64,000 bases of DNA from Rheum nobile (Eukaryota > Streptophyta > Magnoliopsida > Caryophyllales > Polygonaceae). Of the stretch, positions 43,679-53,250 are shown piece by piece. The position numbers and the translations under genes are program-made. Numbering within the stretch: the stretch's first letter is position 1; every line of letters begins with the position of its first letter. The notes beneath the pieces were generated by a model that saw nothing but the letters and a program-made list of their open reading frames with translations, was not told where the DNA came from and did no database searches. The stretch is from the NCBI GenBank assembly GCA_027886185.1, contig WOAB01000109.1:8474501-8538500 (forward strand), given 5' to 3'.

Positions 43679-44497
43679 TGATGCGACCCTGCCCTCCATG
43701 GCGGCCATAGAACAAGAAGCCATGACCGTGAGCTCAGAAGGGCCAAGTATGAAGACCGCAATCTTCGTCACACTACTCGTATCGAGTACAGAGACCGCGA
43801 GCCTTCGTCATACTTCTCGCATCTGGTACAGAGACCGCGATCTCCTTCAAGCGTCTCTAGCCAAGGCCAGGGATCGCGTTCTATCTCAAGATCCTCGCCT
43901 CCAGCCCAGTCTAGAGATCGCGTTCTATCTCAAGATCCTCGCCATCATCATTGAACGCGTTCTTTGAGTTATTTTGTATATATTGAACATAATTATTTTC
44001 AGTATTTTCTTTTGGGTGTGTGTTCCACGCGTGTCGCGTGGACCAGCCCATTAAGCGAGACTCAGCCCATCCGAGTCCCACTATCTTCTATAAAAGGTCA
44101 TCTCGACCTTCTGTATTAGATTACGTCTAATTTGAATCAAGGCTTAAGTTTGAGAGCATATTGCCTCCTTCCTTTGATTGGACGTCAAACACATCTCTAT
44201 CTTCTCATCTCCTTCACTCCGCCGCCGACGCTACGGCAATCGCTTGATTCTTCAAGCCAAGTCTTCCTTCGCATCTCCCTTCACTCCGCTGCCGACGCTA
44301 CGGCTCAAGACTTGTCTTTTGAAGTCATCTATCCCTCCAACAATCGCTTCCGCCATCACAATACCACCATCCATCATCGCGTTCATCTACCCATGCGAGG
44401 CCACCAACACCGCGTTCCACTCATCCAACCACTGAAGAGACTCGCGCGACTTCCCACCAAGGTCATCGATCCGGCATTCACAAGTAGGAACATATCA
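43679..44497 (+). repeat. 5' LTR of element G
   Basis: 819 bp from TGATGCGACC to GGAACATATCA. It has a TATA box at 44089-44096 (tataaaag) and two blocks of direct repeats (the cgcgagccttcgtcatactt-type block near 43797 and the gatcgcgttctatctcaaga block near 43870 and 43917). It matches 58514-59332. Confidence 0.9.
44089..44096 (+). promoter_or_regulatory. TATA box of the G LTR
   Basis: tataaaag is conserved in the 3' LTR near 58924-58931. Confidence 0.65.
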
Positions 44498-44499
44498 AC

Positions 44500-44512
44500 T
44501 GGCATCAGAGCC
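44500..44512 (+). other. Primer-binding site of element G
   Basis: tggcatcagagcc lies two bases past the LTR end. It has a C where most plant elements have T, as in insertion E. Confidence 0.8.
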
Positions 44513-45306
44513 TTTGATCTTGTAAGTTGCTTGTCAAGTCTCATTTGTTCACGAATTTTCCCCCCCCCCCATCATCCTTGCTTCCGCGTTTGTCAAAAAA
44601 TATTTTTTTCTCTTCAAACACATGCTTGTTCAATCGGTTTCTACAAGAGAATCTCTTGGCCGATAATTGCTTGATCCACGCGCGAAAATAGTGTGATTTG
44701 TGTGCATGAAATATACGTAATTGATTGCTTGATTTCCTTAACTAATTGCTTAAATTTCGCAAACATATCTTGCCATATTTTCTTGTGTTGACCGCCATAA
44801 ATCTGCATTAAATCTTCTCTCTCCTATCGCGTAAATCTCGCGATTTCTTTCCATAAGTTACTTAGCCGTTTATTTTATTTTGTTTCATTTAATTCTTATC
44901 CGATCTTCAATAAAAGACTAAGATCTCGGATTTGAATTTCAAACTCAAAAAAAAGGGTCAAAGTCGCATTTCAAAAAAAAAAAGAATGCGACATTCAAAA
45001 AAATAAAAAGGAAAGCCAAAATAAGGCAACCTTCTTCCCTCAACGGCTAGGCTCATCTTCTTCATCTCTCCACCGTCTAGTGTCACACTTGAAGGTGTGT
45101 CTTGTGTGTATGCGTTGTTTACGTAAAAGGTTAGGACTTCTTTCTTTTGGTTTCGTTTGCTTTTGTGCTTGCATATCACACTTGCTTTGCTTGCCTTTAG
45201 CCGCCCTCACGACCAAAAGAACGTGCCCTCCTACGTGAACAATTGTTACTTGCTCGTTGCTTGCTTGATCTTTGGTTGTGTTGTCTTTTGTTCGTTTTTA
45301 CTCGCG
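44513..45306 (+). other. Leader of element G
   Basis: This T-rich, non-coding 0.8 kb has a poly-C run (44562-44571) and A-rich runs near 44946 and 44975. No gene is supported. Confidence 0.6.
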
Positions 45307-45609
45307 ATGTCTGGTCACATTGTCTTAGGAAATGAGAACGCACCAAATCTACCCTTGGTGCCACAACAAGACCAACACAATGAAGATCCCCCTATGGAGC
45401 TCTCGGCTGAACAACGCGAGATCCAAGAACTTAGGCGCCAAGTTGCCCAATTTCAGGCCATGCAATGCGCTGCACCGGCCCAACCTACGCCAACACAAAT
45501 GATCCCAATGGATACGACGGGAGGACCGCGACAAACTAACACTGGTCCAAGCCAACAACGCGTGGATAAGGGAAAAGGGTTGATGCCTTCAACCTCCAAC
45601 CGCGCCTAC
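45307..45609 (+). pseudogene. Element G gag, N-terminal part (split by H)
   Basis: ATG 45307 starts MSGHIVLGNENAPNL. A heptad-like segment follows (ELSAEQREIQELRRQVAQFQ), as in the N-terminal coiled coil of related gags. Element H interrupts it at CCTAC; beyond H the gag continues from 55716, shifted by one base. Confidence 0.75.
45605..45609. other. Target site duplication of element H (left)
   Basis: cctac, repeated at 55711-55715. Confidence 0.9.
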
Positions 45610-46286
45610 TGTTTTGGGACGAAAAGATCGGACGACCTAAATTGCCTTAGACGGGGTAACTAGTCGACTGGACGATAGGAAACAATCCAAACCAAGTAAA
45701 TAATAGATAAACAAGAAATAAATATGTAATAACAAGACGATTTTATTAGATGTCGTGTGAATCGGATTGAATCGTGATACAACTTATCGTAATAAAACTA
45801 GAGATCGAGTGGGACTCGACCGATGACTTGTGAGTGGCGACCGTCAGGGGTCAGAAGTAGGTAACCATTTTTAGAGCTAGATGGGCCGCGAGAGTGCTAT
45901 TCTGGTGAGTTATCTCCGTAAGAAAGTGTGTCCCTAGCGTAGTTGTGAGAGTTGAATTTTTATCTTCCTTGTCGTCCCAATATGGTAAGTCCATTTACTC
46001 TTTGTGACTGTTGTGCTCCTTCGATATCTTTGTCTTCTATGCTGGACGTAATGGCGAAGATTTCGCCATTAAATTGCTGGTAATGGTGGTGGTTTAAGTG
46101 TTGTAGATGTTGCATGATCCGGGCATTAAATGCGTGGCGGGATCTTCGCGACCCTGTCGGATGACGCTCGACCAGAGAAGTCTTGTCGGCTTTTCTGGGC
46201 TTTCATTGTTTGGCCTTCCGAATGGTGATGGGCTTGGGCTCGATCGAGGGTCTGATCTTTTTTTTTTGGAGAATCCAGGCCCAACA
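45610..46286 (-). repeat. 3' LTR of element H
   Basis: 677 bp between TGTTTTGGGACG and GGCCCAACA, nearly identical to 55037-55710. Small differences include the T-run length near 46259-46267 and single substitutions. Confidence 0.92.
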
Positions 46287-46300
46287 ATAGCCCCAAGTTG
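46287..46300 (-). other. Polypurine tract of element H
   Basis: On the minus strand ACTTGGGGCTAT abuts the LTR start. Confidence 0.7.
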
Positions 46301-46593
46301 CTATGGGCTTACGGTTTAGGCAAGTTGACCGGAATCCGTGGCAACTTCCCTAGACACGATCTCCACCTTCCGATTTGGCGCGTTCGCTCAGGGCTACGTG
46401 ACGCGTGATCGAGGCTTGATGCGACGCCTCTGCAGGTCTTCACTTCCCTCCATAAATTCATAGCAGATGGAATCGATTGCTCTTCATCATCTTCCTTCGC
46501 AAGTTTCTGGTAAGCCTCTTGGTCTCTCTTTGCCATTGCTTTCTGCTTTCCTTAACCATAGCTCTTTGATTCCCTCCCCTCTCTATTCTCGAC
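46301..46593 (+). promoter_or_regulatory. Possible promoter and 5' UTR region of the antisense gene
   Basis: This lies between the purine tract of H and the accessory gene ATG. A GT-AG pair (46510 gtaagc ... 46561 tag) could mark a 5' UTR intron; joining there does not extend the coding frame. No clear TATA box was found, so promoter placement is inferred from gene orientation only. Confidence 0.35.
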
Positions 46594-47188
46594 ATGGTTT
46601 CTCTTGAGGCTTCTGAGTCGTCGAAGACTCTTTCTGATTCTCGTGGGGAAGAAGCTCCTCCTCGTTTCATTCTAAAGGAGTCGGATGCGTTAATTAGAAC
46701 CATGTCCCAGGCGGAACTGGATCAGGTGCTCCAAGTTGGAGGCTTTCCGCCGGAGACGGTCGCCAGACTGCCCCATCCAGATGAGAGGGCCGATGCTCGC
46801 TACGAGGGATGGGTCTACTTCTACTCTTACCCGTTTAGAATAGGGCACAAGTTTCCTTTTTCCCCCCTTGTGAGGGACTTTCTAGCTACTTTGGCGTTGG
46901 CGCCATGTCAAGTGATGCCTCAGGCGTGGAGAGTTCTTAGGGTCTTAGACCTTGTGAATGTCCGGACATGAGCTGATTTTGATTTTGATGCTCTGTGGTA
47001 TAACTACTTCATTGGGTCGAGGAGTTCTTGTCGCGTTCAGTTGCGTGTTCGACCTGGTCGGAAATCTTTGGTGCATAGTCCAGATGTCAACGACCGTGGA
47101 TGGGGGTCGAAGTTCTTTTTCGTCGAACGCTCTTCTCTGGAGAAAGAGGGGGAATGTCCGTTTTTGTTGACAGAGTGGCGAGTCGATA

Positions 47189-47255
47189 GTATGTATTTGC
47201 CTTTCCTTTTGTGTTTTTGTGTCTTAACTCTTGTTTTAACTTTTCTTCTTTGTAG
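47189..47255 (+). other. Intron 1 of the antisense accessory gene
   Basis: 67 bp, gtatgt...ctttgtag, T-rich. It splits a codon after its first base. Confidence 0.75.
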
Positions 47256-47420
47256 TTCCCAAACCAGAGGATCTGGAAGTGAGTAGCCGATCAGAGGGCT
47301 TGTCGAAGATTGTGCTTGAGGTTCTTGCGTCTGAGAGGAAATTTGTGAACATCAACTTGCTGTCGACGACTCCTGCTCCCCAAGAAGACATGTCAAATGT
47401 TTCGTCGTCTCATGCGAAAG

Positions 47421-47511
47421 GTAGACTTTCGGCTTTTAGAAGTCTTTTCAACGTTTTTCGTTTTGTCGTGTGCTTAAGGATTTCTCCTTTTTTGTTGTCC
47501 TGTCGTGTCAG
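47421..47511 (+). other. Intron 2 of the antisense accessory gene
   Basis: 91 bp, gtagac...gtgtcag, with a T-rich 3' half. It splits a codon after its first base. Confidence 0.7.
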
Positions 47512-47861
47512 GTTCCCTTGGTGGTCGGTCAAGTGCTCGATTGAGGGTGGCGTCAGGGAAAAGTTTGATTGAGCAAAGGAAGGCAGCCGCCAAGGCGGCG
47601 TCGAGCAAATCGGCTCTGATTGACCTGACGGCCCCGGGCAAATCTGGTTCTAAGAGGAAAGCGATCGCTTGTCCCGATGACGTCGAGGTGGAGGTGTCCA
47701 GGAAGAAGAAGGATGTGACCGCCGAGGGGATTGGCAAGATCGGTGCCATTGGGCAGTCGATTGTCGACCTTTTTCATGCTCAGGACCCGACTTTGAAGTC
47801 AGAGGTTGATGACGTCTCTCCCCTCGACTGCATTGGTGAAGCGAGGTGCTCCGCGTGGAAG

Positions 47862-47957
47862 GTGAATTGTCCTTTTGTTTGTGTCTTTTTTCTTTTTTGT
47901 TCGATCATGTCTTCTGATCGTGTGTCGTGTCGCCGTGTGAGATTGTAGTCTTTTCAG
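47862..47957 (+). other. Intron 3 of the antisense accessory gene
   Basis: 96 bp, gtgaat...cttttcag, T-rich. It lies between codons. Confidence 0.75.
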
Positions 47958-48578
47958 TATCTTTTGGGGGCATATTCTGGCGTCAAGGCGATGGTCGCCA
48001 AGGCCGAGGATCGGGCTGCTAGGTCAAAGTCCGATCTTGCGTCCTTGAGGACTAAATTAGAAGGAGCGGAGAGCCGCTTCCGTGAAATCGAGCGTCGCCT
48101 CGTCAGAGACATGAAGAGTTGTCAGGGGGAGTTGGTTTTGTGTCAGAGGGAACTTGAAGAGTGTCGGGCAGGCGTTGAAGATGAAGTGAGGCGGGCTCGT
48201 ATCGCCGACGGTCAGATTGCTGGCGACGTGGGGGCCTTCTATGCTGTGAAGTCGCGCATTGAGATGATTGAAGAGTTCAATGAGGGCAAGCACGAGCTCT
48301 GGGACCTGAATGCGGAGAAGGAGACTTTGGACTCCATGTTCCCAAAGGGCGATCCTGGTCAGGAGCTGTTCTGCTTAGCCGGCGTCGGAGAAGAGGCTGT
48401 GGATGAAGGTGCCGATGAGGATGAAGCTCATTCTGGCGATGCTAAGCCGACCGACGAGATAGCCCCATTAGAGCCAGCCTCAGCCGACGGTAACGTTGTT
48501 GTTCCCGATGCTTGACTTTGTTTGTCCCACTTGTGTGTGGGTTTAGACATTTGGCGCCTGTGGATAATGTATGTTTTG

Positions 48579-48685
48579 GCGACCCGTCCACCATCGCGGG
48601 TCGCAGAATATTTCTGTTTAATGAAGTCCTATAGATGTGTAGGCAGACAATGTGGTTTGGCGACCCGTCTACTATCGCGGGTCGT
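48579..48685. repeat. Two GCGACCCG/CGGGTCGC hairpins, 81 bp apart
   Basis: Each has 8-bp (second: 7-bp) perfect arms around a 10-bp loop and sits in the repeated context tttggcgacccgtc. They lie 64 and 145 bp past the accessory gene stop, where they could act in 3' end formation. Confidence 0.75.
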
Positions 48686-49083
48686 GTATTTATAAAAATG
48701 CTTTTTATTTTGCTGCAAATGCGTTTTTACATGTAGAATTGCATGCTAGTTTGTTTTGTACATGTTTGTCGAACTTTCGAGGAAGTTGTCGACGACGTTT
48801 AGTATATCGTGTATGTCGGTTTCACCCGTGTGCTCCGTCGAGTGGGGTTTCACCGTGTGTATGTATGTAGGGCAGGCCTGCGACGTGTTTGTGTATGTGT
48901 TAGTCATGACATTATGCCGGGGAGGTAAACAATATATAATAAGGTGTTTGTTCCTTATGTTTAATTGCGTGAATGTAATAAGGTGTTTGTACCTTATGTT
49001 TTGTATAAGGCAGACGGTGTGCCGACGTGCCTGTGTTGTCATCTCCCCGTAATCCGATCGATCGTGTAATGTAAGCGCTATAT

Positions 49084-49352
49084 GCGGATGACAGGATCCA
49101 TTTACGGACGACTGGGTCCATTTGCGGACGACGGGGTCCAATGTAAATGTTGTTCTGCATTTGTATTTTTTGTAAGGAGGAAATCCTCGCTTAGTGTCAG
49201 ATGATGACATGTAAACGAAAGTAGCGATGTATATGCGATGGCATGCGATATGTATGCGATAGATGGCAATGTATATGCGATAGCATGCGATATATGTGCG
49301 ACAGATGGCAATGTATACATGATAGCATGTGATGGGTAGCAATGTATATGCA
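49084..49352. repeat. Tandem repeats in the H spacer
   Basis: Units of about 20 bp at 49084, 49105 and 49125, and a diverged array at 49205-49352 built from gcgatagcatgcgatatatg and agatggcaatgtatat blocks, repeated at roughly 55-bp spacing. Confidence 0.65.
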
Positions 49353-49390
49353 ATGTATAGAGTTTTGCGTGATGTTTTTACCTTATCGGT

Positions 49391-49690
49391 TCAGAAATGG
49401 TATAGCTTGAGATGTGCTGCGTTCCAACTCCTCGGGATTGGTTGTCCGTCTTTATCTTCTAACTGATACGCTCCTTGTCCGACCACTTCGGTGATCAAGT
49501 AAGGTCCTTCCCATTGTGGTGCTAGCTTTCCGTCAGATGGGTTCTTGGTGTTCTGGAATGTCTTCCTTAGGACCCAGTCTCCGACCTTGAATGCCTTGAT
49601 TCGGACGTTCTTGTTGTAACTCCTTGCGACTTGTTGTTGGAACCTGACCATCCTGATTCGAGCTTTCTCTCTGATTTCGTCCACTGTGTC
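49391..49690 (-). pseudogene. Element H integrase C-terminal part
   Basis: On the minus strand the text ARIRMVRFQQQVARSYNKNV...FKVGDWVLRK and WEGPYLITEVVGQGAYQLED is the C-terminal module of Tat integrases, ending in WNAAHLKLYHF with a stop at 49391. It is joined to the core by a frameshift near 49690-49700. Confidence 0.85.
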
Positions 49691-50247
49691 GAGATTATGT
49701 GCTAGTTCGATGCGTTTTGTTCGTTTGTCTGAAGGTTGTAGCGAGCGGTCGGAACCAGTAACTCAGCCGGGATGACTGCCTCACTCCCGTAGACGAGAGA
49801 GAAAGGCGATTGCCCAGTCGCATTCTTTGGAGTGGTCCTGTCGGACCAGAGAATAAGTGGGAGTTCGTCTGCCCATTTGCCTTTAGTCCCTGTGAGGCGT
49901 TTCTTGAGGTTGTTGATAATGATCTTGTTGCTAGATTCGGCTTGTCCGTTGGATTGTGGATACCGAGGTGTAGATGTGACCAATTTGATGTTCCATTGGT
50001 CGCAAAAGGTTCGAGTCTTATGACTGATGAATTGAGAGCCATTGTCGCACACGATTTCCGATGGGATGCCAAATCTGCACAAGATATTGCGTTTTATGAA
50101 TGAAATGACGTGTTGATCTTTTACCTCTCTGTAGGCTTCGGCTTCGATCCATTTGGAGAAGTAGTCCGTCATAGCGAGAAAGAAGACTCTTTGTCCCGAC
50201 GCGGGGGGGAGCTTTCCGACAATGTCCATTCCCCATCTCATAAAGGG
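49691..50247 (-). pseudogene. Element H integrase core
   Basis: The minus-strand frame has MDIVGKLPPASGQ, the first Asp in MTDYFSKWIEAEAY, the second in CDNGSQF and Glu in PQSNGQAESSNKII, so the D,D-35-E triad is intact. Normally fused to the upstream polyprotein, it is separated by a TGA at 50248-50250 in a position where Tat elements commonly have Trp (P-W-P-F). That fits a single TGG to TGA change. Confidence 0.85.
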
Positions 50248-52731
50248 TCATGGAGCTAAGGTCGGATGGAGTAGCTCTAACGGTTGATGATGTACGGTTG
50301 CATGCCGCTGACAGGCGTCGCACCTCTTAGTGTATTCCATGGCGTCTTCGTTCATTGTCGGCCAGTAGTACCCGTTTCGTAGGGCCTTTCCTGAGAGGCT
50401 TCGTCCGCCGGTGTGGTTGCCACACTCTCCTTCGTGTAACGATTGTAAGATACGTCCGACTTCTGGAGTCTTAAGGCATCGCAGGAGTAATCCTGTAACA
50501 GATCTTTTGTACAAGATATTGTCAATGATATCGTAAGATAGTGCTTGTACCTTGAGCCTTTTTGCTTCTGTCTTGTCGTCGGGTAGAATGCCGTCTTTTA
50601 ACCACCTGATATAAGGTAGCATCCAGTCATCATCGGCGTCGATGATGTCCTCTTCGGGTCGGTCGTCTATTTCCATGGCGACGAGTTCTTCAAGTGATGT
50701 TGTTAACTCGACGGATGTTCTTGGGACGACTGACGTCGTGATGTGGGCCAATGGTATATGTGGAAATTCTTTCGGGTTTAGGACGGATCCTAAATTGGCG
50801 AGTGCGTCAGCTTGGGAGTTAAGGTCCCTGGGTACTTGTCGGATGTTGAATGTATGGAATTGTTCGATTAGTTTCCTGGCTACCTCCAGGTAGGCTACCA
50901 TTCTGGTATCCTTGGTGTTGTACGAACCTTGTATCTGGTTTACGACCAGCAGGGAGTCGCAGACCACTTCGATCTCTCGGACCCCTAGGTCACGGGCCAG
51001 GATGAGTCTGAATATGAGTGCTTCGTATTCAGCTTTGTTGTTGGTCGCATCCCACTCACATTTGACAACTTGAGCTATCTTGTCCCCCTGTGGCGATTTC
51101 AGTACGACCCCAAGCCCCGATCCTCTGGCGTTCGATGCCCCATCTGTGTGGAGCTCCCATGTACCTGTCTCGTCTGTCGCGAGTAGCTGTGTCGCTTCTT
51201 TAGTGGCTTCTTGCTCTAGGGTTGGACTAAAATCGACCACAAAGTCGGCTAAGGCTTGCGACTTGATCGCCGTCCTAGGCTCGTATTCGATGTCGTAACC
51301 ACTGAGGTGTATGGCCCATTTGGTCATTCGTCCTGTGAACTCGGGTTTCCTCATGATAGCTCTCATGGGATGATTAGTGCGAACAGTAATGGTATGGGAT
51401 TCAAAATATGGTTTGAGTTTATTTGAAGCCATTACCAATGATAGTACGAGATTTTCAAGTGACGAATACCTCGTTTCGGCTGATAATAGCGTCCGACTGA
51501 CGTAGTATATTGGCGACTGTTTGCCATCCTCCTCTCTGACCAGTACAGCGCTTATGGCTGACTCTGATACTGCAAGATAAAGAAATAAGGGCTCATCGCC
51601 TTTAGGTTTGGCCAGTAACATGGGACTGGCCAGGTACTCTTTGAGGTTCTGGAACGCCGCTTCGTGTTCTTCCGTCCATTGAAAGGACTTGTTCTTCTTG
51701 AGCGCGTCGTGGAAGGGTTTGCATTTGTCGGATGATTTGGAGATGAATCTGTTCAGAGCTGCTATCCGACCTGTGAGCTTCTGTACGTCTTTGACACATT
51801 GGGGGGATCGGAGGTTGATGAGAGCTTTGATCTGCTCTGGGCTGGCCTCTACTCCTCTTTGTGTCACCATGTATCCTAAGAACTTCCCTGACGACACTCC
51901 AAAGGAGCATTTAGTAGGGTTTAGTTTCATGTTGTACCTTTTGAGCACCTCAAAGTTGTCGCGTAGGTGGTCTATGTGATCTTCTTTCTTTTTGGACTTG
52001 ACCAACATGTCGTCAATATAGACTTCCATCGTTTCTCCGATTTGGTCTTTGAACATTTTGTTGACCAATCGTTGGTATGTAGCCCCTGCATTTTTCAGAC
52101 CAAAGGGCATTACTTTGTAGCAATAGATACCTTGACTGGTGATGAACGCTGTTTTTTCTTGATCGTCAGGATCCATAAGGATCTGATTGTAGCCACTGAA
52201 GGCGTCCATAAAGGTGAGCATTTCGTGTCCTGTTGTGGCGTCGACCATGGCGTCGATGTGAGGCAGAGGAAACGAGTCCTTAGGACAAGCCTTGTTGAGG
52301 TCTGTGAAGTCGATGCAGACTCTCCATTTGCCGTTCTTCTTCTGGACCACGACCACGTTGGCCAGCCATTCAGGGTAGTGGACCTCCCTGATTTTTCCGG
52401 TTTCCAATAAGCTTCTGACTTCGTCGTCGATTATTTTGTTCCGTTCGGGGGCGAATTTCCTGCGTTTTTGCTTGACAGGGGGATGAGATGGATCCACATT
52501 TAATTGATGAGTAATAATGTTGGGAGATATCCCGACCATATCCTCATGTGACCATGCGAAACAGTCGGCATTGGTCCTGAGAAAGTTGAGAAGTTGTCGT
52601 CTGGTCGAGTCGTCCAGGTCCGACCCGACCCTTACCGTTTGGTTTGGCTTTGAAGGGTCTAGTACGACCTCGTCGAGTTTCTCCATTTCTGGTTCAACGT
52701 ATCGACTAGGTCCTTCGCCGATCTGTGGTTG
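50248..52731 (-). CDS. Element H reverse transcriptase, two RNase H domains and integrase zinc finger
   Basis: This minus-strand frame of over 800 codons carries RT (KKNGKWRVCIDFTDLNKACP; MDAFSGYNQI; YKVMPFGLKNAGATYQRL; catalytic VYIDDMLVKS). It is followed by the gypsy RNase H (LFLYLAVSESAISAVLV) and then a second RNase H of archaeal type (WELHTDGASNARGSGLG, NNKAEYEALI, CDSLLVVNQIQG, NSQADALANLGS). Last is the integrase zinc finger (H...H at GECGNHTGG, with CDACQRHA). Catalytic residues look intact. It was part of one gag-pol frame; a TAG at 52732-52734 precedes it and a TGA ends it. Confidence 0.9.
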   Translation of the reverse strand, partial: QPQIGEGPSRYVEPEMEKLDEVVLDPSKPNQTVRVGSDLDDSTRRQLLNFLRTNADCFAWSHEDMVGISPNIITHQLNVDPSHPPVKQKRRKFAPERNKIIDDEVRSLLETGKIREVHYPEWLANVVVVQKKNGKWRVCIDFTDLNKACPKDSFPLPHIDAMVDATTGHEMLTFMDAFSGYNQILMDPDDQEKTAFITSQGIYCYKVMPFGLKNAGATYQRLVNKMFKDQIGETMEVYIDDMLVKSKKKEDHIDHLRDNFEVLKRYNMKLNPTKCSFGVSSGKFLGYMVTQRGVEASPEQIKALINLRSPQCVKDVQKLTGRIAALNRFISKSSDKCKPFHDALKKNKSFQWTEEHEAAFQNLKEYLASPMLLAKPKGDEPLFLYLAVSESAISAVLVREEDGKQSPIYYVSRTLLSAETRYSSLENLVLSLVMASNKLKPYFESHTITVRTNHPMRAIMRKPEFTGRMTKWAIHLSGYDIEYEPRTAIKSQALADFVVDFSPTLEQEATKEATQLLATDETGTWELHTDGASNARGSGLGVVLKSPQGDKIAQVVKCEWDATNNKAEYEALIFRLILARDLGVREIEVVCDSLLVVNQIQGSYNTKDTRMVAYLEVARKLIEQFHTFNIRQVPRDLNSQADALANLGSVLNPKEFPHIPLAHITTSVVPRTSVELTTSLEELVAMEIDDRPEEDIIDADDDWMLPYIRWLKDGILPDDKTEAKRLKVQALSYDIIDNILYKRSVTGLLLRCLKTPEVGRILQSLHEGECGNHTGGRSLSGKALRNGYYWPTMNEDAMEYTKRCDACQRHATVHHQPLELLHPTLAP

Positions 52732-53250
52732 CTATGCGATCTTGTGTTCGACCGCGTTCTTCATGGAAGCGACATAGCATTCCTTTGCGGTCCTCTGATC
52801 TCCTTTGATTTCTTGGACTCCCCACTCAGTGGGGAATTTGATGACTTGATGATATGTTGAAGGTACTGCCTTCATAGCGTGTATCCATGGCCTGCCAAGA
52901 ATACAATTATAGGGAGATGGACAGTCTAGGACTAAGAATTTAACCTGTTGATTGATTCCTCCAGCGTATGTGGTCAGAATGATTTCACCAGTCGTGTGCT
53001 TAACCTCGCCGCTGAACCCGACCAGTGGGGTCGACTTCTTGACTAGATCGTTCTTAGCCAGACCCATTTCTTTGAGAGCATCGAGGGTCAAGATGTTTGT
53101 CGAACTCCCTGTATCGATTAGTATTCTCCGGATTAAGCAATTACCAATGGACAAAGAGATTACCAGACCGTCATGGTGACTATCCGACCCGTCGGAGTCG
53201 GACTCGTCGAATGTGACCGTCGGAAGGTTAGATGCCCTCCTTGGCTTGAG
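52732..53250 (-). pseudogene. Element H protease
   Basis: The minus-strand frame has an aspartic protease core with ILIDTGSSTNILTLDAL (D-T-G active site intact) and NCILGRPWIHAMKAVPST. It is bounded by TAA (53251-53253) upstream and TAG (52732-52734) downstream. It would release gag and pol proteins. Confidence 0.85.

Larger units (their letters stand above)
46594..48515 (+). pseudogene. Antisense accessory gene of element H: four exons, one in-frame TGA
   Basis: Exons at 46594-47188, 47256-47420, 47512-47861 and 47958-48515 are separated by three introns with GT...AG ends, and each junction keeps the frame. The coding length is 1668 nt (555 codons plus stop). Exon 1 has a block (WVYFYSYPFRIGHKFPFSP...FLATLALAPCQVMPQAW) like the 'putative gypsy type transposon' domain (Pfam Transposase_28). 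Exon 3 is basic (KRKAIAC, RKKKDV). Exon 4 is a coiled coil (KAEDRAARSKSDLASLRTKL to ELVLCQRELEECR) with an acidic tail. A TGA at 46969-46971 in exon 1 breaks it. It is comparable to gene23 of Grande elements, an antisense accessory gene of unknown role. Confidence 0.8.
48516..49390. other. Convergent spacer of H with hairpins and tandem repeats
   Basis: This lies between the 3' end of the plus-strand gene and the integrase end on the minus strand. It includes two GC-rich hairpins (48579-48604 and 48660-48685; arms GCGACCCG/CGGGTCGC), a three-unit repeat of gcggacgac-gggtccattt type (49084-49140) and a diverged tandem array of atgcgat-rich units (49205-49352). No gene is seen. Confidence 0.7.

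Noticed and set aside
48746..49353. Minus-strand ORFs rich in Tyr/Ile/His in the H spacer
   Set aside because: They are translations of the diverged tandem repeats at 49205-49352, with no domain.
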